NCBI GenBank assembly: GCA_035517615.1
Contig: DATIYM010000007.1
Span: 62,001 to 126,000, forward strand
Source: AG25 sp035517615
GTDB lineage: Bacteria > Gemmatimonadota > Gemmatimonadetes > Gemmatimonadales > GWC2-71-9
DNA: 64,000 nt
Direction: 5' to 3'
The notes below the pieces were generated by a model that made no database searches, was not told the origin of the DNA, and saw only the letters and a program-made list of their open reading frames with translations. The position numbers and the translations under genes were made by a program. Positions 8,434 to 17,241 of the stretch are shown one piece after another (positions within the stretch are counted from its first letter, which is position 1; every line of letters starts with the position of its first letter).

Positions 8434-9114
8434 ATGGCAATCGACATCGAGCCACAGGCCGACGCTCTGGAACGCGAGGTCTACAAGGAGCTCGTGTGGG
8501 AGCCCTCGGTGGACGCATTGAACGTCGACGTGATGGGGCGCCCAAATGGCGTGATCGTGCTGACGGGAGTGGTCCGGAACTACGCCGAGAAGGTGACGGC
8601 CGAACGGGCGGCGCGGCGCGTCAAAGGCGTGCAATCGGTGGTGAACGAACTCGATGTGCGCCTCGCGAGCTCACACGAGCGGAGCGACGTGGATTTGGCG
8701 GACGCCGTCGTGCAAGCGCTCGAGTGGGACGTGCTCGTTCCCCCGAGGCGGATTCAGGCGCGCGTCGCGGACGGCTGCGTGCGTCTCGAGGGGCAGGTCG
8801 ATTGGAACTACCAGCGCGAGGCGGCCGCAGAAGCGGTGCACCGCCTGGCCGGCGTCAAAGGCGTGACCAATCTGATCAAGGTCTCGTCTCAGCTGACCGT
8901 TCCCAACGTCAAGGCGCTCATCGAGGCCGCGCTGCGGCGCTCCGCCGAGCTGGACGCCCAGGCGATCGACGTCGACGTTCAGGGACGGGTCGTGATGCTT
9001 CGCGGCAGGGTGCAGTCGTGGGCGGAGCGTGACGCAGCGGAGACGGCAGCCTGGTCGGCCCCCGGGGTCACGGGCGTGCTGGACGAGATCGAAGTCGCGC
9101 CGGCCGAGGCGTAA
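8434..9114 (+). CDS. Protein of three BON domains
   Basis: 226 residues without signal peptide, made of three BON domains (about 12-75, 80-145 and 150-222), each with the glycine-centred pattern such as GVIVLTGVV, GCVRLEGQV and GRVVMLRGRV. The start is fixed by a CCGGAGGATT site just upstream. BON domains are thought to bind phospholipid or envelope surfaces (OsmY, Kon); a stress role is inferred. A paralogue of the same architecture is at 29,265-29,948. The stop overlaps the start of the permease gene (TAATG). Confidence 0.88.
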   Translation: MAIDIEPQADALEREVYKELVWEPSVDALNVDVMGRPNGVIVLTGVVRNYAEKVTAERAARRVKGVQSVVNELDVRLASSHERSDVDLADAVVQALEWDVLVPPRRIQARVADGCVRLEGQVDWNYQREAAAEAVHRLAGVKGVTNLIKVSSQLTVPNVKALIEAALRRSAELDAQAIDVDVQGRVVMLRGRVQSWAERDAAETAAWSAPGVTGVLDEIEVAPAEA

Positions 9115-10424
9115 TGACGCACGCTGCACCGGTGGAGACGTGGGCTCGACCCGCCATGGCGCCGGTGCAGTCGCCCCCCGGGTCGATCGTCCGGAAGACG
9201 GGCATCCGACTGGCTTGGCGGGAAACGTTTGGCGTCGCGTTCGAATCGTTGCGCACCAACGCGCTCCGCTCCCTGCTCACGATGCTCGGGATTATCATCG
9301 GGGTAGGGGCCGTGATCACAATGGTTGCCCTCGGCTCGGGCGCTCAGCGCGCCATTCAAGCCCGCATTCAGGCACTCGGCCCCACGCTGCTGACGGTGTA
9401 CCCGGGCCAGAGCTTCACTCGCGGCGTCGCGAGCGGCACGCGCGTGAGTCTCACGCTCGACGACGATACCGCGCTCGCGAGCCACCCTCGGTTGATGAGC
9501 GCGGTCGTGCCCGAACTGGTGCGGAATCTGCAGATCCAGCAAGGCGACCAGAATATCAACGTGAATGTCGTGGGAACGACGGCCAATTATGCTCGGGTCC
9601 ACGAGTACACCGTCACCGCCGGCCGCATGTTCACAACCGGTGATGACGCGGCGCGACGGCGCATCGCGGTGCTCGGGGCGTCCATTCCCGCGATGGTCAA
9701 CTCCGATCGGCAGGCCATCGTCGGAACGCAGATCCTTGTTCGGGGAATTCCGTTCGAAGTGGTCGGCGTGCTGTCGGAGAAGGGTTCCCAGGGCTCGTTC
9801 ACGAACCCCGACGAGCAGATTCTCGTCCCGCTTGCTACCGCCCGCTATCGCGTGCTCGGCACCGACCGGCTGCGCAGCATCACGGTCCAGGCGGCGAACA
9901 TAGATTCCATGAATCTCACGATGATCGAGATCGAACGCGTACTCAGGCGACAGCATCATATCCGCCCCGGTGAGGACAACGACTTTCAGATCCTCAGCCC
10001 GACGTCGATCCTGAGCACGTTTCAGGAGACCGCCGAGACATTCTCCGCGCTGCTCGCGAGCATTGCCGCCATCAGTCTGCTGGTGGGCGGCATCGGGATC
10101 ATGAACATCATGCTCGTGTCCGTGACCGAGCGGACCCGCGAAATCGGGTTGCGCAAAGCCGCCGGCGCCAGGTCGGTCGACATTCTGCTGCAGTTCCTGG
10201 TGGAAGCGCTGGTGCTGGCGCTCTCAGGGGGAGCGATCGGAATCACATTCGGGGTGATTGGCGCGCTCGGCGTCTCATCGGTCGCGCACTGGAACACGAC
10301 GATTGCGCCGAGCGCGGTCGCGATCGCGTTTGGCTTCAGCGCCGCGGTTGGCCTGTTCTTCGGGATCTGGCCCGCCCGCCGGGCCGCGCGACTCGATCCG
10401 ATCGAGGCACTGCGGTACGAGTAG
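9114..10424 (+). CDS. MacB/FtsX-family ABC permease without its own ATPase
   Basis: 436 residues: a first membrane helix near 55-75 (SLLTMLGIIIGVGAVITM), a MacB periplasmic core domain to about 300, then three C-terminal FtsX helices with the family motif SVTERTREIGLRKAAGA. This is the usual MacB permease length, but no ATP-binding domain is fused and no LolD/MacB ATPase lies next to it. The downstream gene encodes an M23 peptidase in nearly contiguous translation. FtsX-type permeases can control such peptidases mechanically (FtsX-EnvC), so this pair may do something similar; that is inference. Confidence 0.85.
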   Translation: MTHAAPVETWARPAMAPVQSPPGSIVRKTGIRLAWRETFGVAFESLRTNALRSLLTMLGIIIGVGAVITMVALGSGAQRAIQARIQALGPTLLTVYPGQSFTRGVASGTRVSLTLDDDTALASHPRLMSAVVPELVRNLQIQQGDQNINVNVVGTTANYARVHEYTVTAGRMFTTGDDAARRRIAVLGASIPAMVNSDRQAIVGTQILVRGIPFEVVGVLSEKGSQGSFTNPDEQILVPLATARYRVLGTDRLRSITVQAANIDSMNLTMIEIERVLRRQHHIRPGEDNDFQILSPTSILSTFQETAETFSALLASIAAISLLVGGIGIMNIMLVSVTERTREIGLRKAAGARSVDILLQFLVEALVLALSGGAIGITFGVIGALGVSSVAHWNTTIAPSAVAIAFGFSAAVGLFFGIWPARRAARLDPIEALRYE

Positions 10425-10443
10425 GCTCGCGCTGCTGAGCTGC

Positions 10444-11292
10444 GTGGCGTTGGTTGGTGCGATCGCGCCGCCCGTGGCCGTGTCCATTCGCCCTGAACGC
10501 CCGGAGCAGGGCTCGCTCGCCGTTATCTCGCTCGCTTCGAGCGACCGATTGCCTGAAGGAGCAGCGGCGGGCGAGCCTCTCCATTTCCATACCGACTCGG
10601 CCGGCTACTGGGCGATCCTGGGCATTCCGCTGTTTCAGCGCGAGAGTCTGCCCGTGACGATCGAAACCTGGCATGCCGACTTCGACGTCGGCGGCAGCTC
10701 CGAGACCACACTCGTGTATGTGCCGGTCGTGACGCGTTCCGAGCCAGGCGAGCGGCTGCGCGTGGCGCCGCGTTTCGCGGAGCCGGTGGATTCGGCACTG
10801 CTCGAGCGCGTCGCGCGGGAGCGGGAAATCGCGCGCGAGGCGCGCGCCCGCTCTCAGGACATGCCGCGGTTGTGGACGCATGCCTTTCTCCGACCCGTTG
10901 CCGGCAGGGTCACGAGTCCGTTCGCGGCCCACCGGGCATGGCCGGGGAACGAGGCCGACACCGCGCCGGGCGCATTCCACGATGGCGTCGACCTCGCAGG
11001 CGCTGCCGGAACGCGGGTGCGGGTCGCAAATCGCGGAGTCGTGGTGATCGTCGGAGACTGGTATTACGGCGGCACGGTGATCTTCGTCGACCACGGCGGT
11101 GGACTGGTGACGGCCTATCAGCATCTCAGCCGCGTAGAGGTCGCCGTGGGCGACACGGTGGCACGCGGCCAGGTGATTGGACTCGTCGGGGCGACCGGGC
11201 GTGTCACGGGCCCTCACTTGCACTGGAGTGCGTCCTACGGGGCCGTGCTGGTAGACCCACTGTCGCTACTCACGCTCGCTATCCCAGACTAA
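10444..11292 (+). CDS. Exported M23-family peptidase (LytM domain)
   Basis: About 280 residues. An N-terminal hydrophobic stretch (VALVGAIAPPVAVSI) looks like a signal peptide. The C-terminal LytM domain has the metal-binding motifs FHDGVDLAG (HxxxD) and GPHLHW (HxH). No ATG fits: the frame is open through the end of the permease, and GTG 10444 or CTG 10432/10435 are the plausible starts, so the exact N-terminus is uncertain. Predicted to cleave peptidoglycan cross-bridges, or to be a regulator if inactive. It converges with a histidine kinase gene about 40 bases away. Confidence 0.8.
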   Translation: MALVGAIAPPVAVSIRPERPEQGSLAVISLASSDRLPEGAAAGEPLHFHTDSAGYWAILGIPLFQRESLPVTIETWHADFDVGGSSETTLVYVPVVTRSEPGERLRVAPRFAEPVDSALLERVAREREIAREARARSQDMPRLWTHAFLRPVAGRVTSPFAAHRAWPGNEADTAPGAFHDGVDLAGAAGTRVRVANRGVVVIVGDWYYGGTVIFVDHGGGLVTAYQHLSRVEVAVGDTVARGQVIGLVGATGRVTGPHLHWSASYGAVLVDPLSLLTLAIPD

Positions 11293-11332
11293 TTGGCTCG
11301 CTTCGCGCAGTTGTGGCCGGGCTCGCGCGCCG

Positions 11333-12568
11333 TCAGAGTCCGTGAGCTCGATCGGCGCGGGCGGGAAATCGTGGAATGCGCACCATGAACGTCGAGCCGT
11401 TGCCAGGCGTGCTCTCGAGCGCGATCTCGCCTCCCATCATCCGCGCCAGCCGGCGTGACAACGTCAGGGCCAATCCAGTTCCTGCGATCTCCTGCTGTGA
11501 TCCAACGTAGGCGTTGAACACTTGCTCGTGGCGTTCCGGCGCAATGCCCGGCCCCTGATCGGCAATACAGAAGGACAGCGTCTCGTCGGTGGCCCGCACG
11601 GTGATCTCGACACGGGCCGTCGGAGGACTGTGTTGAATCGCGTTCCGTAGGAGATTCACGAGGATTTGCCGGACGCGCTTGCAGTCGACCAGGGCAGGGA
11701 TCGCAGTGTGAATTGCCGGGATTTCCAGCCGCACACCCGCGCTATCAGCCATGGGCCCGACCGTCCGCAGCGCTTCTGCGAGAATGCTGTCGGCGCCGGC
11801 CTCCTCAGGCGTGATCCGCAGTCGTCCCGCATCCAGGCGCGAGAGATCGAGCAGGTCGTTCAGCAGCTGCACCGAATCCTCGGCTGCTTCCATGGCGTGC
11901 AGCGCGGCGGGAGGTGGCGACTTCCCGCTGCCGCGTACCAGAAGGTCGAGCCACCCGTACACCCCCGTGAGCGCATTGCGCAGTTCGTGATTCATCATCG
12001 CGTAGAACCGGTCACGCGAAGACTGAAACTCCCGCAGCTGTTGCATCAGCCGGGCATTTTCGATGGCAACGCCGGCTTTGCGCGCCAGCAGCATCGCGAT
12101 CCGTTCGTCCTCGGCGCTGAATTCGTCCGCCCCCTGCTTCTCCGTGAGGTAGAGATTTCCGAACACTCGGTGTTGCGCCATGATCGGCACGCCCAGAAAC
12201 GATCGCATGGCCGGATGATGCGACGGGAATCCGTACCGTGCGGCATGCTGCTGGATATCGGCGATGCGCACGGGACGCGGGTCGCGAATCACGACGCCCA
12301 GCAGTCCGTGCCCGCTGGGCAACGCCCCAATTCGGTCGCGCTGTGTGGCCGTTAACCCCGATGTGACAAACTCCACCAGCGCCGTGTGTTGTTCGTTGAG
12401 CACTCCCAGCGCCGCATACCGCGCGCCCACGATATCCCGGGCGGCGTCCGCGACGCGTTGCAACACGCCGCCCAGCGTATGCTCGGCGAAGATATCGAGG
12501 CCCGCGGAAAGCAGTCGCTCGAGCTGCGCTCGCGGTTGGAGCTGTGTGGTGACTCGTGGTGGGGCCAT
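11333..12568 (-). CDS. GAF-domain sensor histidine kinase, DosS/DosT-like GAF
   Basis: 411 residues, no membrane segment. The GAF domain (about 20-175) contains SGHGLLGVVIRDPRPVR, RYGFPSHHPAMRSFLGVP and FGNLYLTEK, a pattern I recognise from the heme-binding GAF of mycobacterial DosS/DosT; His117/118 in the HHPAM stretch is the candidate heme ligand (inference). A short linker leads to the HisKA box MMNHELRNAL (His194) and an HATPase domain with DQGPGIAP and GTGLALTLS. The kinase part is HisKA-like, unlike the HisKA_3 of DosS. No response regulator is adjacent; its paralogue at 35,021 lies beside one. Confidence 0.85.
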   Translation of the reverse strand: MAPPRVTTQLQPRAQLERLLSAGLDIFAEHTLGGVLQRVADAARDIVGARYAALGVLNEQHTALVEFVTSGLTATQRDRIGALPSGHGLLGVVIRDPRPVRIADIQQHAARYGFPSHHPAMRSFLGVPIMAQHRVFGNLYLTEKQGADEFSAEDERIAMLLARKAGVAIENARLMQQLREFQSSRDRFYAMMNHELRNALTGVYGWLDLLVRGSGKSPPPAALHAMEAAEDSVQLLNDLLDLSRLDAGRLRITPEEAGADSILAEALRTVGPMADSAGVRLEIPAIHTAIPALVDCKRVRQILVNLLRNAIQHSPPTARVEITVRATDETLSFCIADQGPGIAPERHEQVFNAYVGSQQEIAGTGLALTLSRRLARMMGGEIALESTPGNGSTFMVRIPRFPARADRAHGL

Positions 12569-12615
12569 GAACCGCTCACTGACGTAGTACTAAAGGGAAC
12601 CGGCTTTCTGCGCTC

Positions 12616-12660
12616 TTCGGGTTCTATCCTACTTGTATCTCAGGGTTAATCCTAGATAAT
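12616..12660 (+). promoter_or_regulatory. Possible repeat promoter of the multiheme cytochrome gene (weak match)
   Basis: CTCA (12639) is followed 16 bases later by GATAAT (12655-12660), a good -10 hexamer. An upstream TTCG is at 12616, one base off the expected 22-base offset, and the middle box is poor. Same geometry as the stronger island sites, but less certain. A small hairpin (CCCTAA/TTAGGG, 12679-12693) lies in the leader. Confidence 0.35.
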
Positions 12661-12752
12661 TGGCTGAACCGAACGCATCCCTAATGCTTAGGGAACATCC
12701 TTACGGTTTGAAGTTCCGGGTCCACGGGAAAGCCGCTAGAAGGAGTCTCGTG

Positions 12753-14366
12753 ATGCGAGGTCATTGGTTCGGCTCGATCGCCGGCGCTGGTCTGTGTTGC
12801 GGCGTGGTGTTGTTCATCGGTGGCTGTAAGACAACCGAGGTGCAATACGTCGCGCAGCCGCAATTCAAGCCGGGACCGGATTCGACAAATGGATTCCTCG
12901 GCTACTACACGGTCAGCACGAAGCAGACGAATTGCGGAAATTGCCATGTGAGTGCGCAGACGTCCTGGATCGGGACGAAGCACGCGCAGGCGTGGGCCGA
13001 TCTCCAGGGATCGGGACATGCATCGAGCTCCTGCAATGGATGCCATGCCGTTTCCCAGTTAGGCAATAGCGTCGGACACCCGGCCGGTTATCTGGTCGCC
13101 TCCGATTCGGCCTATCACGACGTGCAATGCGAGAATTGCCACGGCCCAGGGCACACACACGCCTCGAGCCCCACGCAGGCCAACGAACCACTCGCGTCGA
13201 TCCACGTGGACACAGGGCTGACCAATGGCTGTGGCGGCTGCCACACCGGAGTCCATGAGCCCTTTGTTGATCAGTGGGTGCAATCCGCGCATGGTTCGGG
13301 TCCCGGGTTCGCGCACGCGGTGGGGAACACGAGCTGCACGCCCTGCCACGAAGGCAAAGCTGCCATGACGGTCAAGTTTCACGTGACGGGAGCGTTCGTC
13401 GAGAAGACCGATACCTCGAATCAACGGATCGTGTGCACGGTATGCCACGATCCCCACGGGACCGCCGGCTACGAAGGCCAGTTGCGGGCATCGATTGCGA
13501 CCCCCACGACGGACAATCTGTGCGTGTCCTGCCACTCCCGCACGGCCACACCGCCGTGGCCGGTGGCCACAGGCACCTCGGCATCCCGTGGTCCGCACGG
13601 CGCGCAAGGTCTGCTCGTTATCGGTCAGAACGTCGGGTGGATTCCGCCCAACTTCCAATACGATACGAATCAAATCGTCTCGAGTCACGGCACAGCGGCA
13701 AATCCGCGCCTCTGCGCCACCTGCCACGTCTCGACCGAGACGATCACCGATAAGGCGACGGGTGCCTTCCAATTCCAGAGTGTGGGCCATCTGTTCACCG
13801 CCGCGTCGTGCATCGATCCGGGTACCGGCCTGCCTACGACCAGCACGTCGTGTCCCATTGGGCAGCGGGATTTCAATGCGTGCGTCAATTCCGGCTGTCA
13901 CTTGACCGCTCAAGCGGCGAGCTCCGCATTCCAGGCGGAGCAGGCCAGTCTCGACAATCTGCTGGATCAACTGTGGGTGGACTCGAACAACAACGGGATC
14001 ATCGATGCGACCGACGGCGGGCTGCTGGCGCAGATGGTCGCCCGCGGCAGCGCCGCCGATTCCGCGCAGCTGAATTTCGGCAGCAGCACAACGACCGTCG
14101 CGAAGGGAACGATCTGGAACGCTGCTCTCGGGGCCACCGATGACCGGACCTATTGGCTGGCCGGCACCGTGTTCGGGAAGAGCTGGGCCGCGCACGCGTC
14201 CGCGGGCAACGGCGTCCACAATCCGTTCCTGCTCGAAGCGCTGCTTTCCGCATCCATCGCGGCGCTCCACACGGCGAGCGGCTTGACGCCCACGGTGCCT
14301 CTGGACCTGCGAATCCGGGCGACGCCTCCACCCGGCGTGCGGGTACGCTTGTCTTCGCGGCAGTAA
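12753..14366 (+). CDS. Multiheme c-type cytochrome lipoprotein
   Basis: 537 residues. A signal peptide with lipobox FIGGC (Cys25) predicts membrane anchoring outside the cytoplasm. Eight CXXCH heme sites are at 61-65, 94-98, 126-130, 160-164, 195-199, 228-232, 257-261 and 321-325, plus one CX4CH motif (CVNSGCH, 377-383). The last 150 residues are heme-free with a Ser/Thr-rich segment. The ATG has AAGGAG 7 bases ahead. The spacing resembles octaheme/NapC-NrfA-like electron carriers, but no known reductase signature was recognised. Likely transfers electrons to an external or periplasmic acceptor; no quinol oxidase or partner is adjacent. Confidence 0.9.
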   Translation: MRGHWFGSIAGAGLCCGVVLFIGGCKTTEVQYVAQPQFKPGPDSTNGFLGYYTVSTKQTNCGNCHVSAQTSWIGTKHAQAWADLQGSGHASSSCNGCHAVSQLGNSVGHPAGYLVASDSAYHDVQCENCHGPGHTHASSPTQANEPLASIHVDTGLTNGCGGCHTGVHEPFVDQWVQSAHGSGPGFAHAVGNTSCTPCHEGKAAMTVKFHVTGAFVEKTDTSNQRIVCTVCHDPHGTAGYEGQLRASIATPTTDNLCVSCHSRTATPPWPVATGTSASRGPHGAQGLLVIGQNVGWIPPNFQYDTNQIVSSHGTAANPRLCATCHVSTETITDKATGAFQFQSVGHLFTAASCIDPGTGLPTTSTSCPIGQRDFNACVNSGCHLTAQAASSAFQAEQASLDNLLDQLWVDSNNNGIIDATDGGLLAQMVARGSAADSAQLNFGSSTTTVAKGTIWNAALGATDDRTYWLAGTVFGKSWAAHASAGNGVHNPFLLEALLSASIAALHTASGLTPTVPLDLRIRATPPPGVRVRLSSRQ

Positions 14367-14474
14367 CTCGGCGCCCGGCCGTTTGCCCGTCGAGCTGTGG
14401 TCGTTGGAGGAGGCGCGATCCCAGTGCGTTGAACACGGGGGAATCGCGTTCGAGCTTGCGACCGGGGAGGCGGG

Positions 14475-14927
14475 CTATTCGTGCACGCGCGCGATTTCTA
14501 CAGAACAGGGCGCGTGGCGCGCGACGGCTTCAGAGACGCTCCCTAGCAGGAAGCGATCTAATCCGGTGCGGCCGTGTGAGCCGACCACGATCACATCGGG
14601 ATGCCAGTCCGCTGCAATGTCCAGGATCAGGGCGCGCGGGTCGCCCTCTTCAACTGCGGCGACGACCTCGAGCCCCCCTTTCTTGAGCGTGTCTGCCGCC
14701 CTGCGTACGAGCGCGTCGGCCTTTCGCAACCGTGCTTCACGCAAGGCATCCAGCTCCGCCGGTTTCCACATGCCCATTTCGGCTCCGGACAGGAGTGATG
14801 GAATGAGAATACCGGCGGGCTCGACAACGTGGAGGATGCGCACCTCGGTACCTGGCCCCCGCGCGAGCACCGCGCGGGTAGCGGCTTCGGACGGCTCCGA
14901 TTCATCGATGGCGAGGAGAACCTTCAT
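14475..14927 (-). CDS. Universal stress protein (single UspA domain)
   Basis: 150 residues, one UspA fold. It starts MKVLLAIDESEPS and has the full ATP-binding signature VVGSHGRTGLDRFLLGSVSE (G-2x-G-9x-GS), so it probably binds ATP. The ATG overlaps the stop of the VC0807-family gene upstream (ATGA), indicating translational coupling. A convergent cytochrome gene ends 108 bases away; I see no terminator in that gap. Confidence 0.92.
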   Translation of the reverse strand: MKVLLAIDESEPSEAATRAVLARGPGTEVRILHVVEPAGILIPSLLSGAEMGMWKPAELDALREARLRKADALVRRAADTLKKGGLEVVAAVEEGDPRALILDIAADWHPDVIVVGSHGRTGLDRFLLGSVSEAVARHAPCSVEIARVHE

Positions 14928-15658
14928 CCGGCGTCGCTTTCTCTTCTGGCTGCGCGGTTGTCGCCCGTCGGGGACGGCAACTGCACAATTTCTGCGCCGA
15001 TGCGATTCGCGTACCAGAATGTCCAGACAATGGTGACGATGGTTGCAAGTCCGAGCACGATAGGGCAAACGATGAGCACGACGACGGCTGGCGAGGTGTA
15101 AACCAGCGCAACGCGCAGCATGAACTCGCCGACGAAGACCAATCCCCATGCCGTCGTTACGAGCCGGTAGGCCCGTCGGGGCGCAGGTTTCTCTGCCTGA
15201 GCGTTGAAAGCCAGGCGACGCACCAGGTCTTTGCCGGCCACGAAATACCGCGCGAAATAGAACATCAGCGGCCGGCGCAGCAACAACGAAAGCAAACACA
15301 GCGCGCCAAATGCTCCTGTGGAAAACGACTCGCGAATGAGGAGTATTCGAGGGTCGCCGCCAAGGAATACCGGGACTATGCCCGTCAGAAGTCCGATGGC
15401 GACGAGAATGGTTACCGGATCCAACTCGCGCCGACGAGACACATCGTACCCGCTCTTCACCAGTGGAAATGCGGTGGCGATCGCAAGCGCCAGGAACTCG
15501 GAAGTTGACAGGAACCATCGTGCTACGACGTAGCAGACGACCGGCACGGTGGTGTTGAAAACAATGTCCCAGGCCAACGTGCGAATCAACGCCCTATCGG
15601 GGGAGTCGCGAGAGACAGGGGAATGGGGCCGAAGGATGCTCGAGGGTGCCAAGCTCAT
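14924..15658 (-). CDS. VC0807-family integral membrane protein (second copy)
   Basis: 244 residues, paralogue of the protein at 3785-4447: both share an N-terminal DR.LIR.LAWD-like block, RILLIRESFSTGAFG and MFYFARYFVAG, and both precede a universal stress gene. Five or six hydrophobic segments; no catalytic motif. The ATG at 15658 is preferred over two upstream in-frame starts because GAGG lies about 11 bases ahead and the proposed promoter (15706-15750) would be inside a longer product. Function unknown. Confidence 0.72.
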   Translation of the reverse strand: MSLAPSSILRPHSPVSRDSPDRALIRTLAWDIVFNTTVPVVCYVVARWFLSTSEFLALAIATAFPLVKSGYDVSRRRELDPVTILVAIGLLTGIVPVFLGGDPRILLIRESFSTGAFGALCLLSLLLRRPLMFYFARYFVAGKDLVRRLAFNAQAEKPAPRRAYRLVTTAWGLVFVGEFMLRVALVYTSPAVVVLIVCPIVLGLATIVTIVWTFWYANRIGAEIVQLPSPTGDNRAARRESDAG

Positions 15659-15705
15659 GGAATACTTGCCTCTGATCATGAACACAGGCGCTCCTTGATG
15701 ATCAA

Positions 15706-15750
15706 ACCTTAGAGATCCAATGATGAACACCAGCGCCCTTCGGTCATGAA
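15706..15750 (-). promoter_or_regulatory. Possible repeat promoter of the VC0807-Usp operon (weak match)
   Basis: Minus strand: TTCA (15724-15727) is followed at 16 bases by TAAGGT (15706-15711). Another TTCA (15747-15750) lies 23 bases upstream instead of 22, and the middle box is missing. The leader to the ATG at 15658 would be about 40 bases. It faces the strong site at 15789-15832. Confidence 0.35.
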
Positions 15751-15788
15751 GATCCGCTTATGGTTCCCAATCCCGATGCAGCGCACGT

Positions 15789-15832
15789 TTCCGCCAGACT
15801 TCAGGAAGATTTCAGGTGACCTGGAGCAGGTT
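15789..15832 (+). promoter_or_regulatory. Triple 11-bp-repeat promoter of the nitroreductase remnant and amidohydrolase
   Basis: Boxes TTCC (15789), TTCA (15800) and TTCA (15811), then CAGGTT (15827-15832) exactly 16 bases on; the hexamer is identical to that of the HPF-groEL promoter. A perfect inverted repeat GGTTCGC/GCGAACC (15829-15844) overlaps the hexamer and could be a further operator. Confidence 0.6.
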
Positions 15833-15865
15833 CGCGGGCGAACCGAACTTCGGATGAGGCGTGTG

Positions 15866-16261
15866 ATGAATGCCGTGATCCAAGAGGCGACGTCTGCGGT
15901 GCTGGAGACGATCCAGAAGCGCCGGTCCGTGCGGTGCTCGCGCCCACGGCTATGCATCGTGAGCCGTGGGCGTTTGTCGTTATCCAGGACCGCGGGGTGT
16001 TACAGCGGCTTTCCGACCGTACTGTCGCGATCGCGGCGCAGAAACCTCATGCTCGCCGCCTGCGAGCTCGGTCTCGGAACCTGCTGCATTGGCTTTGCCG
16101 TGCCAGTGCTCAACACTGCAGACGTGAAGCAGGAGCTCGGCATTCCGGCTGATGTAACGGCAGTTGCACCGATCATCGTTGGCGTCCCGAGCGACGATAC
16201 GGCACCAATCCCTCGCAAAGCTCCCGATGTTCTGCGGTGGATCCAGGCCGCAGTCAGATGA
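15866..16261 (+). pseudogene. Nitroreductase pseudogene with two internal deletions
   Basis: A damaged copy of the gene at 26,088-26,651. Start (AVLETIQKRRSVR) and end (LGTCCIGFAVPVLNTADVK onward) match in one frame, while the middle (APTAMHREPWAFVVIQDRG) is in another. Aligning the two by eye gives a 58-base loss near 15931 and a 125-base loss near 16031; both shift the frame and together restore it (183 bases). The missing parts include the central FMN-binding region, so activity is very unlikely. The promoter upstream and the overlapping amidohydrolase downstream are kept, so transcription may still matter. Confidence 0.85.
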
Positions 16262-17226
16262 GAACGATCACTATCGAAGAACACTGCGCCAGCCCGGGAT
16301 ATCTCGAGGGAGCGGGACGCCACCTTCAAGGGCACGCAACTCACTTCACCGGCCTTGGCGCCGGGCTGCTCGACCAGCTGCGCGATGTGGACGAGCGGCG
16401 TCTGTCCGAGATGGACGCGGCTGGCATCGACATGCAGGTCCTCTCGCTCACGTCGCCGGGAGCGGAGCAGCTTACCGGGAGCGAGGCCGAAACCGTAGCC
16501 CGCGATGCAAACGACTTCATCGCGGCGGCGGTTGCGCGCCATCCGAACCGGTTCGCCGGGTTCGGAACGATTCCTGTCGCATCGCCGCACACGGCAGCCG
16601 ACGAGCTGGAGCGTCTCGTCGCACGCGGTTTCAAAGGCGTCATGATCAACGGGCACGCGCGCGGCCGCTATCTCGATGACCAGGCCTTCTGGCCAATCCT
16701 CGAACGCGCGCAGTCGCTGAACGTCCCGATCTATCTCCATCCGACGGAGCCGCCGCGTGGCGTCGTCGAAACCTGGTATCAGGGATTTTCGCCTGGTGTC
16801 AGCTACCTGCTCGCGAACGCGGGTTGGGGATGGCACATCGAAACGGCCGTGCACGTGATCCGCATGATTCTTGGTGGTGTGTTCGATCGCTTCCCGCGAC
16901 TACAAGTCATCGTCGGACATCTGGGTGAGGGACTGCCGTTCATGATTCGGCGGCTCGACATCATGCCACCCGCGCTGACGCGGCTCGAGCGGCCCGTCAG
17001 CGCGTATCTCCGGGACCACATTCACTATACCATCAGTGGGTTCAACTTCGCGGCTACGTTCCTCGATCTCTTGCTCGAAGTCGGTGTGGACCGAATCATG
17101 TTTTCGGCGGATTACCCCTACGCCTCGATGCACGCGGCTCGAGCGTTCCTTGACCAACTGCCAGTCAGTCCTGCCGACCGTGAGCGTATCGCGCACACGA
17201 ACGCCGAACGGCTGCTTGCACTCTAG
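16258..17226 (+). CDS. Amidohydrolase-2 family metal-dependent hydrolase/decarboxylase
   Basis: 322 residues. Begins MRTITIEEHCASPGY, where the usual HxH metal motif is reduced to EEH as in gamma-resorcylate decarboxylase-like members; other blocks are IYLHPTEPP, VIVGHLGEG and FSADYPYAS. This is the ACMSD/amidohydrolase-2 family, whose members decarboxylate or hydrolyse aromatic or lactone substrates. The ATG overlaps the stop of the nitroreductase remnant (ATGA), so the pair was once an aromatic-processing operon and translation may still be coupled. Substrate not predictable. Confidence 0.82.
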   Translation: MRTITIEEHCASPGYLEGAGRHLQGHATHFTGLGAGLLDQLRDVDERRLSEMDAAGIDMQVLSLTSPGAEQLTGSEAETVARDANDFIAAAVARHPNRFAGFGTIPVASPHTAADELERLVARGFKGVMINGHARGRYLDDQAFWPILERAQSLNVPIYLHPTEPPRGVVETWYQGFSPGVSYLLANAGWGWHIETAVHVIRMILGGVFDRFPRLQVIVGHLGEGLPFMIRRLDIMPPALTRLERPVSAYLRDHIHYTISGFNFAATFLDLLLEVGVDRIMFSADYPYASMHAARAFLDQLPVSPADRERIAHTNAERLLAL

Positions 17227-17241
17227 GGTCAGAAGAACCTC

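Noticed and set aside
15695..15705. TTGATGATCAA resembling an FNR site
   Set aside because: The half-sites TTGAT and ATCAA are separated by one base; FNR/CRP-type sites need four, so it is not a credible FNR box.
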